Positions 8,336 to 17,961 of a stretch of 64,000 bases of DNA are shown piece after piece (within the stretch, counting starts at the first letter, position 1; every line of letters begins with the position of its first letter). Under the pieces are notes generated by a model. It made no database searches. It had not been told where the DNA came from and was given only the letters and a program-made list of their open reading frames with translations. Made by a program: the position numbers and the translations under genes. This DNA is from Ornithinimicrobium sp. CNJ-824 (GTDB taxonomy: Bacteria > Actinomycetota > Actinomycetes > Actinomycetales > Dermatophilaceae). Where the stretch lies: NCBI RefSeq assembly GCF_001942405.1, contig NZ_MKKA01000010.1, forward strand, positions 1 through 64,000, written 5' to 3'.

Positions 8336-10077
8336 ATGACGACGACGTCCGCCCCGAGCACCAGCACCGACCGCTACCGGGAGGCCCGCGACCTCCTGCT
8401 CTCCCTGCACGGGCAGCCGGAGCGGGCCCGGGCGGAGTTCCGCTACCCGGACGTGGGGGAGACCTTCAACTGGGCCGTCGACTGGTTCGACGCGATCGCC
8501 CGCGGCAACGACCGGCCGGCGCTGACGATCGTCGAGGAGGACCTGTCCGACACGACCCTGAGCTACGACGAGGTCGCCACCCGCTCCGACCAGGTCGCCG
8601 CGTTCCTGGCCGACCAGGGCGTCTCCCGGGGAGACAGCGTCATCGTCATGCTCGGCAACCAGGTCGAGCTGTGGGACACCATGCTCGGGGTCATGAAGCT
8701 CGGCGCCGTGGTCATGCCCACGACCACGGCCGTGGGCCCGGCGGACCTGCGCGACCGCATCGAGCGGGGGCAGGCCACGGCCGTGGTCGCCAACCCGGCC
8801 GACACCCCCAAGTTCGAGGAGGTGCCCGGCGACTACGTGCGCCTGTCCGTCGGGGAGGCGGACGGGTGGACCGACCTGCGCGCGGCATACCAGACCTCGG
8901 TCCCGCCCGCCGAGCACCCGGGCACGGGCGCGGACGACCGGCTGCTGCTCTACTTCACCTCCGGCACGACCAGCCGGCCCAAGCTGGTCGAGCACACCCA
9001 GGTGAGCTATCCCGTCGGGCACCTGTCGACGATGTAATGGCTCGGCGTGCGGCCCGAGACGTGCACCTCAACATCTCCAGCCCCGGCTGGGCCAAGCACG
9101 CCTGGAGCTGCTTCTTCGCGCCGTGGATCGCCGAGGCGACGATCCTGGTCTTCAACTACGCCCGGTTCGACCCGGCCGCGCTGCTCAAGGTGCTGCGGGC
9201 GCACCGGGTCACCACCTTCTGCGCCCCGCCGACCGTGTGGCGGATGCTCATCAACGCCGACCTCTCCGGCGGTCCGGGGGCGCTGCGCGAGGTCATCGGC
9301 GCCGGTGAGCCGCTCAACCCCGAGGTCATCGCCCAGGTGCAGCGGCAGTGGGGGCTGACCCTGCGGGACGGCTACGGGCAGACCGAGACCACCGCCCAGA
9401 TCGGCAACTGCCCCGGCGACCGGGTCAAGCCCGGCTCGATGGGTATGCCGCTGCCCGGCGTGCCCTCCGTGCTCGTCTCCCCGGAGGCGGGCGAGGTGGT
9501 GGAGGGCCCGGGCGAGGGCGAGATCTGCCTGGACCTCTCGGCGGCGCCGGTGGCGCTGATGACGGGCTACCAGGGCGACGACGGGCGCAACGCCGAGGCG
9601 ATGGCCGGCGGCTTCTACCACACCGGCGACGTGGCCGAGCGGGACGCGAAGGGCATGATCACCTACGTCGGCCGCACCGACGACGTCTTCAAGGCCAGCG
9701 ACTACAAGATCAGCCCCTTCGAGCTGGAGTCGGTCCTCATCGAGCACCCGGCCGTGGCCGAGGCGGCGGTCGTGCCGGCCCCGGACGAGGTGCGGCTGGC
9801 GGTGCCGAAGGCCTACGCGTCGCTCGTCGACGGGCACCAGCCGACGCGGGAGACCGCCCTGTCCATCCTGCGGCACGCCCGGGAGCACCTCGCCCCCTGG
9901 CAGCGGGTGCGTCGGATCGAGTTCTTCGAGCTGCCCAAGACGATCTCCGGCAAGATCCGCCGGGTCGAGCTGCGGGCGCGGGAGGACGAGCTGGCCAGCG
10001 AGGCGGTGCTGCCCGGCACGACCGGGGTGGTCCAGCAGGAGTGGCGCGACAGCGACTTCCCCGAGCTGAAGGGCTGA
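8336..10077 (+). CDS. AMP-binding acyl-CoA synthetase (stop at 9035 and frame break near 9055)
   Basis: This adenylate-forming enzyme of about 580 residues resembles medium-chain acyl-CoA synthetases. The P-loop-like YFTSGTTSRPK and the later DGYGQTETT, FYHTGDVAERD and KTISGKIRR motifs are all present, so the ATP, acyl and CoA steps are supported. Two lesions lie close together: an in-frame TAA (9035-9037) where relatives have Tyr in MYWLGVRPGD, and about 18 bases later one missing G, after which VHLNISSPGWAKHAW continues. One could be sequencing error, but two within 20 bases make a genuine pseudogene more plausible here than elsewhere. It has a leaderless ATG after TAGGGA (8324-8329). Confidence 0.8.
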
Positions 10078-10083
10078 CCTCGA

Positions 10084-10105
10084 AGCATACCCCCAGGGGT
10101 ATGCT
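10084..10105. promoter_or_regulatory. CsoR-family-like operator over the -10 of an MFS gene
   Basis: AGCATACCCC (10084-10093) and GGGGTATGCT (10096-10105) form a perfect 10-bp inverted repeat with a two-base centre. The right arm contains the -10 TATGCT, six bases before GTG 10112. ATACCC(C)...GGGGTAT is the operator style of CsoR/CstR/FrmR-type repressors. A similar site lies at 31431-31448. Confidence 0.55.
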
Positions 10106-10111
10106 GGGACG

Positions 10112-11384
10112 GTGAGCACGACCTCAGCGCCCGCGACGGCGGACCCGGAGGCCCAGGTCGGCCGGTCCCGGCCGGAGCGGCCGTTCTTCTGGCACGCCTT
10201 CTTCCTGGCGATGACGACGAGCTTCACCGAGATCAACACGGTGATGCCCGCCCTCGTCCTGGCCGCCGGGGGCGGCGTCGTGGCGGTCGGCGCCCTGACC
10301 GCGGTGATGATCGGGCTGCCCCTGGTCTCCCAGCTGCTCTTCGCCGGGTTCCTCACCACGCGGCCGCGCAAGCGGCCCTACCTGCTGCTGGGGATCCACC
10401 TGCGGGTGGCCGCCCTGGCCGGCGCCGCGTGGGGCATCGCCGCCCTGGGCACCGACCCGCGCGTCATCGGCGTCGTCTTCCTCGCGATGACCGTCTTCGC
10501 CATGAGCGGAGCCTTCGCGGGCGTGTCCTACACCGACCTGGTCGGCACCCTCGTGCCCTCGGGGCGCCGGCGGTCCTTCTTCGTCCGGCGCCAGGTGCTG
10601 ACGACCCTCGGGCTGCTCACCTCGGCCCTCGTCGTGCGCTTCCTGCTCGGGTCGACGTCCTTCCCGCAGGCTACGTCCTGCTCTTCGCCCTCGCGGCCGG
10701 GGTCCTCCTCGTGGCCTCCTGGGGGTTCTGGCTGCTGCACGAGCCCCGCAGCACCCCGACGGACCGGCCGCGGTCCAGCGTGCTACGCGCGGTGCGCCAG
10801 GCGCCCCGGATGCTCGCGGCCGACCCCAACCTGCGGGCGCTCGTCGGGGTGGCCAACCTCGCCGCCCTCGGGTTCACCTCCATTCCGCTGCTCACCGCGC
10901 TGGCCCACGGCCGCTACGAGCTGACCGCCACCGCCGTCGGCACCTTCGTGCTCGTGCAGATCGCCGGGACGCTGCTGTTCAGCCCGGTGTGGAACCGCGT
11001 CATCAGGGCCGGCGGCTACCGGCTGGTGCTGGGTGCCGAGCTCGTCCTGCTGGCCACCGTGTTCCCGCTGGCGCTCGTGCTCTCCGCGACGGCCCCGCTC
11101 ACGGTCTACGCCGGCGTCTTCCTCCTCTCCGGCGCGGTGATGTCGGCCCACAAGATCGGGCTCGAGGGGGCGCTGGTGCAGATCTCCCCCGACGGGGAAC
11201 GGGCGCTCTACGCGGGGCTCTTCGGCGCGGCCAACCTGGGGGCGGCCGTGCTGCCGCTGATGGCCGGCGGGGCCGTGGCGTGGCTGGGCTTCACCCCCGT
11301 GCTCGTGGCCGCCGCGGTGGTCGCGCTGGTCGCCTGGTGCCGCTGCGGACGCTGTCGTGCGGCGACTGGTACCGCGAGGCGTGA
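10112..11384 (+). CDS. MFS transporter (frame breaks near 10665 and 11336)
   Basis: This is a twelve-helix major facilitator superfamily carrier of about 424 residues. The N-terminal half (FTEINTVMPALVLAAGGG, FLTTRPRKRPYLLLG as the loop 2-3 basic motif) is in the first frame. The rest (GYVLLFALAAGVLLVASWGF onward) is in the frame one base back, and the last 15 residues are shifted once more to end at TGA 11384. One G restored in TTCCCGCAGG and one in CCTGGTGCC gives a continuous protein. Its start and -10 lie in a CsoR-like palindrome, so expression is probably de-repressed by a metal or reactive small molecule. The substrate is not predictable from sequence. Confidence 0.8.
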
Positions 11385-11433
11385 GCCCCGGGCCGGCCCC
11401 GACGACCGGTCCGCGGCCCTAGTCTGGTCCCTC

Positions 11434-12231
11434 GTGAGCACGATCGTCCTCCTCCACGCCCACCCCGACGACGAGGCATCCCAGACCGCGGGCACCATGC
11501 GGCTGGCCGCAGACGCCGGCCACCGGGTCGTCTGCGTCTACGCCACCGACGGCGACCACGGCACGGTGCCGGCCGACCTCGCCGAGGGCGAGACGGTCGT
11601 GGCCCGACGCCGCGTCGAGGCGGCCGCCTCCGCCGAGGTCCTCGGCACCGCCCGGGTCGCCTGGCTGGGCTACGCCGACTCCGGGATGACCGGGTGGGAG
11701 CAGAACGAGGGGGAGCGGGCCTTCGCCCGGGCCTCGACCGAGGAGGCCGCCGCCCGCCTCGTCGCCGTCCTCGACGAGGAGGACGCCGACGTGGTCGTCG
11801 GCTACGACTGGCACGGCGGCTACGGCCACCCCGACCACGTCAAGGTCCACGACGTGGTGAGGCGTGCCGTCGAGCTGGCCGCCCGGCGTCCCCGGTGGCT
11901 GCAGGCCACGATGAACCGCGACCACATCCGCCGCCTGGTCGTCGCCGCCCGGGAGGCCGGGCTGGAGGACGTCGGCATCGACCCGGACGCGCCCGCCGAC
12001 GACGGCAACCCGTTCGGCACCCCCGAGGACGAGCTGCACTGGCACGTCGACGCCCGCCCGGTGCTGGCCGCCAAGCGGGCCGCCCTGGCCGCGCACGCCT
12101 CGCAGGAGGACGTCGGCTGGATGCTGGGGATGCCGCAGGAGCAGTTCGCGATGGCCTTCGGCGACGAGTGGTTCATCGAGGAGGGTCGCCCCGCGGGGGT
12201 CGTCGACGGGCACCCGCTGCTCGACGGCTGA
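11434..12231 (+). CDS. PIG-L family deacetylase
   Basis: This is a 265-residue LmbE/PIG-L zinc hydrolase. HAHPDDE near residue 8 carries the His and Asp zinc ligand and the catalytic Asp, and GGYGHPDHVKVH supplies the third ligand. Family members remove acetyl groups from N-acetylglucosamine-type sugars; in actinobacteria this includes mycothiol biosynthesis (MshB) and mycothiol-conjugate amidase (Mca). The length and HPDDE context fit either, and the neighbourhood does not decide. GTG 11434 follows TAGTCT (11420-11425) without a ribosome site. Confidence 0.85.
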   Translation: MSTIVLLHAHPDDEASQTAGTMRLAADAGHRVVCVYATDGDHGTVPADLAEGETVVARRRVEAAASAEVLGTARVAWLGYADSGMTGWEQNEGERAFARASTEEAAARLVAVLDEEDADVVVGYDWHGGYGHPDHVKVHDVVRRAVELAARRPRWLQATMNRDHIRRLVVAAREAGLEDVGIDPDAPADDGNPFGTPEDELHWHVDARPVLAAKRAALAAHASQEDVGWMLGMPQEQFAMAFGDEWFIEEGRPAGVVDGHPLLDG

Positions 12232-12299
12232 GCCTCGGGAGGCCCTTCCACCCCGGCCCCGGCCCGAGGCGCCCGGTCGCGGGGGCCGGCGCGGCTGCA

Positions 12300-12305
12300 T
12301 ACCCT
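12300..12305 (+). promoter_or_regulatory. -10 element TACCCT, leaderless promoter
   Basis: TACCCT is separated by six bases from ATG 12312, with no Shine-Dalgarno sequence. The same arrangement, with the same hexamer, precedes the histidine kinase at 31514. Confidence 0.5.
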
Positions 12306-12311
12306 CGCTGG

Positions 12312-13547
12312 ATGGACCAGTCCCCCGCCCCGATGCCGGAGTCCGCGCGCGACCTGCCCGACGGCAGCGACCTCGGGAGGTCCCTGGGCACCGACTTCTT
12401 CGACCTGGACGAGCTGCTCACCGCGCGGGAGCGCGAGCTGCGCGACGGGGTGCGCCGGTGGTGCGACGAGGAGGTGGTCCCGCGGGCCGCGGAGTTCTGG
12501 GAGGCGGCCCGGTTCCCGCGCGAGCTGCTCGGGGGGTATGCCGCCACGCGCGTCGCGGGGGCCTCGATCGAGGGGTACGGGTGCGCGGGGGTCTCGCCGC
12601 TGGCCGAGGGGATGATGTGCGCCGAGCTGGCCCGCGGGGACGGGTCGGTGGCCACGCTCAACGCGGTGCACTCGGGCCTGGCGATGACGTCGGTGCACGT
12701 GCTGGGGTCGGAGGAGCAGCGGGAGCGGTGGCTGCCGGCGATGGCCCGGCTCGAGCTGCTCGGCGCGGTCGCGCTCACCGAGCCCACCCACGGCTCCGAC
12801 GTGGTCAGCCTGGAGACCACCGCCCGGCGGGACGGGGACGGGTGGGTGCTCGACGGGGCCAAGCGGTGGATCGGCAACGGGTCGGTCTGCGACCTGGCGG
12901 TGGTGTGGGCGCGCGACGACGACGGGAACGTGGGAGGGTTCGTCGTCGAGGCGCCGCAGGAGGCCGACGGCTGGGACGCGCAGGTCATCGAGGGCAAGGT
13001 CGGCAACCGCGGGGTGTGGCAGGCCCACATCCGGCTCGACGGGGTCCGGGTGCCGGCGGGGAACCGGCTGGCGGGGGCGCGCACGTTCGAGGACACCAAC
13101 CGGGTGCTGGCCCGGTCGCGGCAGACGGTGGCCTGGGAGGCGCTGGGCCACGCGGTCGCGGCCTACGAGGGGGCGCTCACCTACGCGCGGCGGCGCGAGC
13201 AGTTCGGCCGGCCGCTCGCGCACAATCAGCTGGTCCAGGACGACCTGGCCCGGATGGTCACGCTCATCACCTCGATGCAGCTGATGTGCACCCGGATGTC
13301 GCAGCTGGAGGAGCAGGGCCGGTGCACCCTCGAGCACGCGGCCATGGCCAAGCTGCACACCACGACCGCGGCCCGCGAGGTCGTGGCCACGGCCCGGGAC
13401 CTGCTGGGCGGCAACGGGATCCTCCTCGACCACCACGTGGGTCGGCACTTCGCCGACCTGGAGGCGGTCTACACCTACGAGGGCAGCCGGACCGTGCAGT
13501 CGTTGCTCGTCGGCCGGGCGGTGACGGGCGTGAGCGCCTTCACCTGA
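12312..13547 (+). CDS. acyl-CoA dehydrogenase family protein (glutaryl-CoA dehydrogenase-like)
   Basis: This 411-residue flavoprotein oxidises acyl-CoA thioesters at the alpha-beta bond using FAD. The expected blocks are present: ALTEPTHGSDV (FAD and substrate binding), GAKRWIGNG, RREQFGRPLAHNQLVQ, LLGGNGILLDHHVGRHFADLEAVYTYEGSR, where the Glu of the YEG motif is the catalytic base of glutaryl-CoA-type enzymes. The protein is intact and of normal length. A leaderless ATG follows TACCCT. No electron-transfer flavoprotein genes are nearby, so the pathway (lysine/tryptophan breakdown or another) is inferred only from similarity. Confidence 0.87.
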   Translation: MDQSPAPMPESARDLPDGSDLGRSLGTDFFDLDELLTARERELRDGVRRWCDEEVVPRAAEFWEAARFPRELLGGYAATRVAGASIEGYGCAGVSPLAEGMMCAELARGDGSVATLNAVHSGLAMTSVHVLGSEEQRERWLPAMARLELLGAVALTEPTHGSDVVSLETTARRDGDGWVLDGAKRWIGNGSVCDLAVVWARDDDGNVGGFVVEAPQEADGWDAQVIEGKVGNRGVWQAHIRLDGVRVPAGNRLAGARTFEDTNRVLARSRQTVAWEALGHAVAAYEGALTYARRREQFGRPLAHNQLVQDDLARMVTLITSMQLMCTRMSQLEEQGRCTLEHAAMAKLHTTTAAREVVATARDLLGGNGILLDHHVGRHFADLEAVYTYEGSRTVQSLLVGRAVTGVSAFT

Positions 13548-13568
13548 GCCCCTTGGGGGGCTCGATGG

Positions 13569-13574
13569 TAGATT
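13569..13574 (+). promoter_or_regulatory. -10 element TAGATT, leaderless promoter of the toxin-antitoxin pair
   Basis: TAGATT sits six bases before ATG 13581. It lies just after the preceding stop codon (13547), so the AbrB/PIN pair has its own promoter. Confidence 0.5.
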
Positions 13575-13580
13575 TGTGCC

Positions 13581-13826
13581 ATGAGGACGACCATCGACGG
13601 TGCCGGTCGCATCGTGGTGCCGAAGGCGTTGCGGGAGGCCATGAGGCTCCAGCCGGGGCAGCTCGTCGACATCGCCTTCACGGACGGTCGGCTGGAGATC
13701 GAGGTGGCCTCCACCCCCGTCACGCTGGAGGACGAGGACGGGTTCCCGGTGCTGGTGCCCCAGGAGGAGGTGCCCCCGCTCACGACCGCGACGGTGCGCG
13801 AGGTGCTCGAGGCCACCCGCCGGTGA
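13581..13826 (+). CDS. AbrB/MazE-type antitoxin
   Basis: This 81-residue protein starts MRTTIDGAGRIVVPKALRE, the SpoVT/AbrB swapped-hairpin DNA-binding domain, followed by LQPGQLVDI and an acidic, extended C-terminus (EDEDGFPVLVPQEEV) suited to wrapping a toxin. The downstream PIN-domain gene overlaps its stop by four bases (GTGA), so this is a type II toxin-antitoxin pair. It differs from the ribbon-helix-helix VapB at 2545. A leaderless start and its own promoter suggest autoregulation. Confidence 0.87.
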   Translation: MRTTIDGAGRIVVPKALREAMRLQPGQLVDIAFTDGRLEIEVASTPVTLEDEDGFPVLVPQEEVPPLTTATVREVLEATRR

Positions 13827-14226
13827 GGCCGACCTGCGACACCAGCGTCCTGGTGCCTGCGCTCCTGCCGTTCCACGACCGTCACCGGGACGCCCTGCGC
13901 CACCTGGCGGCGACCGAGCTCGACCTTCCGGCCCACGTGCTCCTGGAGACCTACAGCGTGCTGACCCGCCTGCCGGCACCGCACCGGCTGGAGCCGACGG
14001 TCGTGCTCGCCGCCCTGCGCCGCGTGACCGCATCGCCGTTGACCCTGCCCGCAGACGTGCACCTCGAGACCGTGGCCGCGCTGGCGGCGGTCGGGATCAA
14101 GGGCGGTGCGGTCTACGACGGACTGGTCGGGACGACGGCCAGGACGCACGGGCGGACGCTGCTGACCTTCGACCGGCGTGCGCTGCGACCTACGACGCCG
14201 TCGGTGCGGATCTCGCCGTCGCCTGA
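13823..14226 (+). CDS. PIN-domain toxin, VapC-like (frame break near 14187)
   Basis: This PIN ribonuclease of about 134 residues is the toxin partner of the AbrB-type antitoxin. The first Asp is in CDTSVLVPA, the Glu in VLLETYSVL, the helix Asp in GGAVYDGLVG, and the last Asp in LLTFDRRAL, so the four acidic positions are present. As read, the frame runs on into the neighbouring gene. Restoring one base in CTGCGACC makes the tail LRTYDAVGADLAVA followed by TGA at 14224-14226, the normal end of this family. It converges on the ABC transporter operon. Confidence 0.83.
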
Positions 14227-14280
14227 CACCACGCTGCCCGTCATGACGACCGCGGGTCGCAGCAGGCGTCACCGACCGGC

Positions 14281-15044
14281 TCAGTGCTCCGACAGCTGCT
14301 GCAGGAAGGCCTGGCCCCGCTCGCTCGTGGGGGAGTCGAGGACCTGCTCCGGCGGTCCCTGCTCGGCGATCCCGCCGTCGGCCAGCAGCACCACCCGGTC
14401 GGCGGCCCGCCGGGCGAAGCGCATCTCGTGGGTGACGACCATCATCGTCATGCCCTCGTCGGCCAGCGCCCGCATGACGTCGAGCACCTCGCCGACCAGC
14501 TCGGGGTCGAGGGCGGAGGTCGGCTCGTCGAAGAGCATCACCGCCGGGTCCATGGCCAGCGCCCGCGCGATGGCGACCCGCTGCTGCTGCCCGCCGGAGA
14601 GGTTGTCCGGGTAGGCGTCGGCCTTGTGCTCCAGCCCGACGCGCTCGAGCAGCTCGGTGCCGCGCGAGCGCGCCTCGGCCTTGGACCGGCCGAGCACGTC
14701 CCGCTGCGCCACGGTGATGTTCTCCATGACCGTCATGTGCGGGAAGAGGTTGAACGACTGGAACACCATCCGATCCGGGCGCGCAGGTGGTTCAGGCTCT
14801 TCTCGGTGTAGGACAGGCGCTCGCCGGCCACCTCGATGGTGCCGTCGGTGATCCGCTCCAGGCCGTTGACGCACCGCAGCAGGGTGCTCTTGCCGGCGCC
14901 GGAGGGACCGATGAGGGTGACGACCTCGCCCTCGGCGACGTCCAGGTCGATGCCGTCGAGGACCGTGGTGGTGCCGAACCGCTTGACGATGCCGCGCATC
15001 TGCACGATGGGCCGGGCGTCCGTGGGTGCTGGGTGCTCGCTCAT
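14281..15044 (-). CDS. amino-acid ABC transporter ATP-binding protein (frame break near 14771)
   Basis: This is a GlnQ-type ATPase of about 254 residues. The Walker [10 protein letters not shown] is in the first frame. [14 protein letters not shown] (Q-loop), [15 protein letters not shown] (signature), [15 protein letters not shown] (Walker B) and the VTHEM His switch are in the frame shifted by one. Adding one G in ATCGGATGG gives LRARIGMVFQSF, so the gene is probably intact in the cell. It powers uptake with the permease at 15041 and the binding protein at 15722. Its ATG overlaps the permease stop by four bases (ATGA). Confidence 0.9.
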
Positions 15045-15709
15045 GCCTGGGCCGGCCTCCTGTGTGCGCTCAGCCGGTGCTCGAGCCAGGCCACGAGGGC
15101 GGTCAGCGCGAGCACGATGACGAGGTAGTAGATCGCGACCACGATGTAGGCGGTCAGCGGCTCGTAGGTGGTCGCCGCCATGTTGCGCGACGTCTGGAAC
15201 AGCTCGGTCATCCCGATGAAGGAGACCAGCGAGGAGTCCTTCACCGCGATGATGTACTGGTTGCCCAGCACCGGCAGCGTGGTGCGCAGCGCCAGCGGCG
15301 CCTGCACCCGCCGCAGCGTCTTGACCTTGGACATCCCCAGCGAGCGGGACGCCTCGGTCAGCCCCTTGGGCACGGCCTGGAACCCGGACCTGACGATCTC
15401 GGCGATGTAGGCCGAGTTGTGGAAGGCCAGCGCCAGCGCCCCGGCCCAGAAGGCCTCGAGGGTGACGATGGCGGTGAGGCCGAAGTAGATGATGAAGATC
15501 TGGGTGATCAGCGGGGTGCCGCGGACCACCCCGATGTAGGCCGTCGCCAGCCAGCGCAGCGGTCGCACCTTGCTCATCGCGAGCGCGGCGACGACCGCGC
15601 CGCCCACCATGGCCATGAGGAGGGCGGCGGCGGTCAGCCGGAGCGTGACCGAGGTGGCCTCGAGGAAGAGCGGCGAGTACTCGGCGAACAGCTCCAGGAA
15701 GTTGGACAC
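15041..15709 (-). CDS. amino-acid ABC transporter permease
   Basis: This 222-residue inner-membrane permease has about five helices. The conserved EAA loop that contacts the ATPase is visible as [22 protein letters not shown], and [15 protein letters not shown] is the usual polar amino-acid permease signature. Only one permease is present, so it probably works as a homodimer. It starts at GTG 15709, 12 bases after the binding-protein gene, and overlaps the ATPase gene, consistent with a binding protein-permease-ATPase operon. Confidence 0.9.
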   Translation of the reverse strand: MSNFLELFAEYSPLFLEATSVTLRLTAAALLMAMVGGAVVAALAMSKVRPLRWLATAYIGVVRGTPLITQIFIIYFGLTAIVTLEAFWAGALALAFHNSAYIAEIVRSGFQAVPKGLTEASRSLGMSKVKTLRRVQAPLALRTTLPVLGNQYIIAVKDSSLVSFIGMTELFQTSRNMAATTYEPLTAYIVVAIYYLVIVLALTALVAWLEHRLSAHRRPAQA

Positions 15710-15721
15710 CGGAGTCGGTCC

Positions 15722-16594
15722 TCAGCCCTCGGTGGTCTCGGCGGCGTCGTCGCCGCCGGTCGTGGAGATGTCCTTGCCGAAGTACTCCTCGGAGATCTCG
15801 GCGTAGGTGCCGTCCTCCTTGATCGTGGCCAGGGCCTCGTTGAGGGCGTCGCGCAGGGCGGTGTTGCCCTCCTCGACCGCGAAGGCGGGCTCCTCGGTGA
15901 AGACGGGCTCGCCGCACTCGACGAGGTCCAGGCCGGACTCCTGGATCTGGTAGAGGCCGACGTTGCGGTCGGTCATGGCGGCGTCCAGACGCCCGGTCGA
16001 GACGTCCTGCAGGGCCGTGACGTCGGAGGAGAAGGTGCGGATCTCGCCGACCCAGTCCCCGCCGTTCTCGTTCAGCCAGTCCTGGTAGGTCGTGCCGCTG
16101 GCCACCCCGATCGTCGGGGAGTCCAGCTCGGCGATGTCGGTGCACTCGGTGCCCGGGGCGACGAAGGCCTGGGCGCCGGAGACGTAGTAGCTGTCGGTGA
16201 AGTCGACCTGCTCGTCCCGCTCCTCGGTGGGCGTCATCGAGGCGATGAGCACGTCGTAGCGGTTGGCGCTGATGCCCTGGATGAGGGTGTCGAAGGCGCC
16301 GGTCTGGGCGTCGACCTCCAGGCCCATCTCCTCGGCGATCGCCACGCCGATGTCGTGGTCGAAGCCGGTGAGGGTGTTGCCCTCGAAGTAGCTGAACGGC
16401 TGGAACTCGCCGCTCATGGCGACGACCAGGGTGCCGTCGTCGATGAGGCCGAGGTCGTCGCCGGCCGCCGCCTCCCCGCCGGTGTCGTCCCCGCCGTCGG
16501 TGTCGTCCCCGCCGCAGGCGCTCAGGCCGAGCGCGACGGCGGCGGCAGCCACGATGGTGGTGGAGCGGCGGGTGGTCCGGGTGGTGCGTGTCAT
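15722..16594 (-). CDS. amino-acid ABC transporter substrate-binding lipoprotein
   Basis: This is a 290-residue lipoprotein. The signal sequence has a twin-basic start and a lipobox ending LSAC, with Cys near residue 27. A Gly/Asp linker follows, then a type 3 periplasmic-binding domain: [56 protein letters not shown]. This is the classical polar amino-acid-binding family (glutamine, arginine, cystine). The exact ligand is not clear; the pattern is nearest to cystine/glutamine binders. It is the first gene of the operon, with GAGGAGATGAG upstream of ATG 16594. Confidence 0.9.
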   Translation of the reverse strand: MTRTTRTTRRSTTIVAAAAVALGLSACGGDDTDGGDDTGGEAAAGDDLGLIDDGTLVVAMSGEFQPFSYFEGNTLTGFDHDIGVAIAEEMGLEVDAQTGAFDTLIQGISANRYDVLIASMTPTEERDEQVDFTDSYYVSGAQAFVAPGTECTDIAELDSPTIGVASGTTYQDWLNENGGDWVGEIRTFSSDVTALQDVSTGRLDAAMTDRNVGLYQIQESGLDLVECGEPVFTEEPAFAVEEGNTALRDALNEALATIKEDGTYAEISEEYFGKDISTTGGDDAAETTEG

Positions 16595-16796
16595 CTCAAC
16601 TCATCTCCTCGGGAGTGGACGTCGTTCGACTGCTCCCACCATAGGAGCCGTCGGTCGCCCGGCCGGGGACCCTTGACCGCGTGCGGCGTCCGCGGTATCC
16701 GCGCGCGCGCCTTGGTCGGCCCCGTGCCCCGCGCAAGCCCCGACCGGGACCGTTACCCGATCGTTACGGCCGTCCACCGCAGGGCGGCCGGACGCG

Positions 16797-17832
16797 TCAG
16801 GAGGCGTCGTGCACGTGCCGCCGGAACCACTCCAGGCTCGCCGCCCACGGTCCGGACCGGTCGGCCAGGTCGGGCAGCAGGGGGGGTGAGCTCGGCGCTG
16901 AACGTCTCGGAGGACTCACGCGGCAGCAGGGAGGGCAGGTTGTCGATGGCGATGACGTCGAGGGGGTGCTCGTCCCCGCCGAACCGGCGCACCGGCTCGT
17001 CCCACGTGGTGATCTGCGTGTTGACCGGCAGCTTGTTGGCCTCGGAGGTCACGTCGCAGGTCACGTCGCCGACGACCCGCAGGCGCCGTGGCGCGTCGAC
17101 GTCCTCGGCGGTGACGAACGCCTCGCCCGCCCCGAGGCTGACGACGCAGTTGACGAGGATGTCCTGGTCGAGCAGGGCGGGCTTGTCCAGGACGAGCGTG
17201 TCGGCCCGGTCCCACCGGGTCAGGGCGCACCCGGCCACGGCCAGCGCCTCCACGGCACCGGTCCCGGAGCGCCCGCGCGAGCCGATGACCAGCGCCCGCT
17301 CGGGCTCGGCCGGGGTGCTGCCGCGCAGCCGCTCGTCCAGGTCCTCGCGGGTCATCGGGCCGACGCCGCCGTCCAGGAGCCCGCGGTGGCGCAGCACCGA
17401 CAGCGCCGCCCCCACGTAGCCGGCCCAGAAGCCGAACGCCACGACGCGCTTGCCGTCGACGGTCAGGTACTCCACGTCCAGCAGCTCGCCGCCGCCGCGG
17501 CGGAACCGCTCCAGCACCTCCTCGGCACCCTCCTGGCCCTTGTAGGCGTGCGCGAAGAACACGTGCGTGTGCTGCAGGTCCGAGGGGTCCTCCGGAAGCT
17601 CCTTGATCCCCACGACCACGGCCCCCTCGGGGGCGTCCACCCAGGAGCCGAACGGGGCGACCGAGCAGCCGACCTCGACGTACTCCTCCACCGGGACGAT
17701 CCGGGTCGGCGACTCCTCCACCGTCACGGTGAAGCCGTCGGCGATGAGCCGGGCCGCGTCGGCGGGGACGATCGGCACGCGCTGCTCGGTCGGGCGGGAC
17801 TCGGCGCGGATCCACAGGTGGGGGCGGGTCAT
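16797..17832 (-). CDS. saccharopine dehydrogenase-like NAD-dependent oxidoreductase (extra base near 16880)
   Basis: This protein of about 344 residues belongs to the Lys1/alanine dehydrogenase superfamily. RAESRPTEQRVPIVPADA at the N-terminus is the substrate-site signature and ALVIGSRGRSGTGAVEAL is the NAD-binding turn. Lys1-type enzymes interconvert saccharopine with lysine and 2-oxoglutarate. The tail is out of frame beyond a run of seven G at 16880-16886; removing one base gives LTPLLPDLADRSGPWAASL and a stop at 16797. This is the only break needing one base less rather than one more. ATG 17832 follows a minus-strand TACGCT (17840-17845), so it is probably leaderless. Confidence 0.82.
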
Positions 17833-17961
17833 GGGGCACAGCGTATGGAGTGGGGCGGGCGGTCCCCAACTCCGGCGGGCGGCCGGTCCGGCGCCGTCGG
17901 TCGGTGCCTCTGCCCGGTGCCTCGGCCCGGTGCCGTCGGTGCCGTGGGGCACGATGTCCCC

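Noticed and set aside
11820-14033. A 737-residue minus-strand open frame
   Set aside because: It is a shadow of the acyl-CoA dehydrogenase and the AbrB/PIN genes and has no recognisable motif.
15026-17419. A 797-residue plus-strand open frame
   Set aside because: It is antisense to the ABC transporter operon and the saccharopine dehydrogenase-like gene, has no domain, and shows the Gly/Asp/Arg bias of a high-GC shadow frame.
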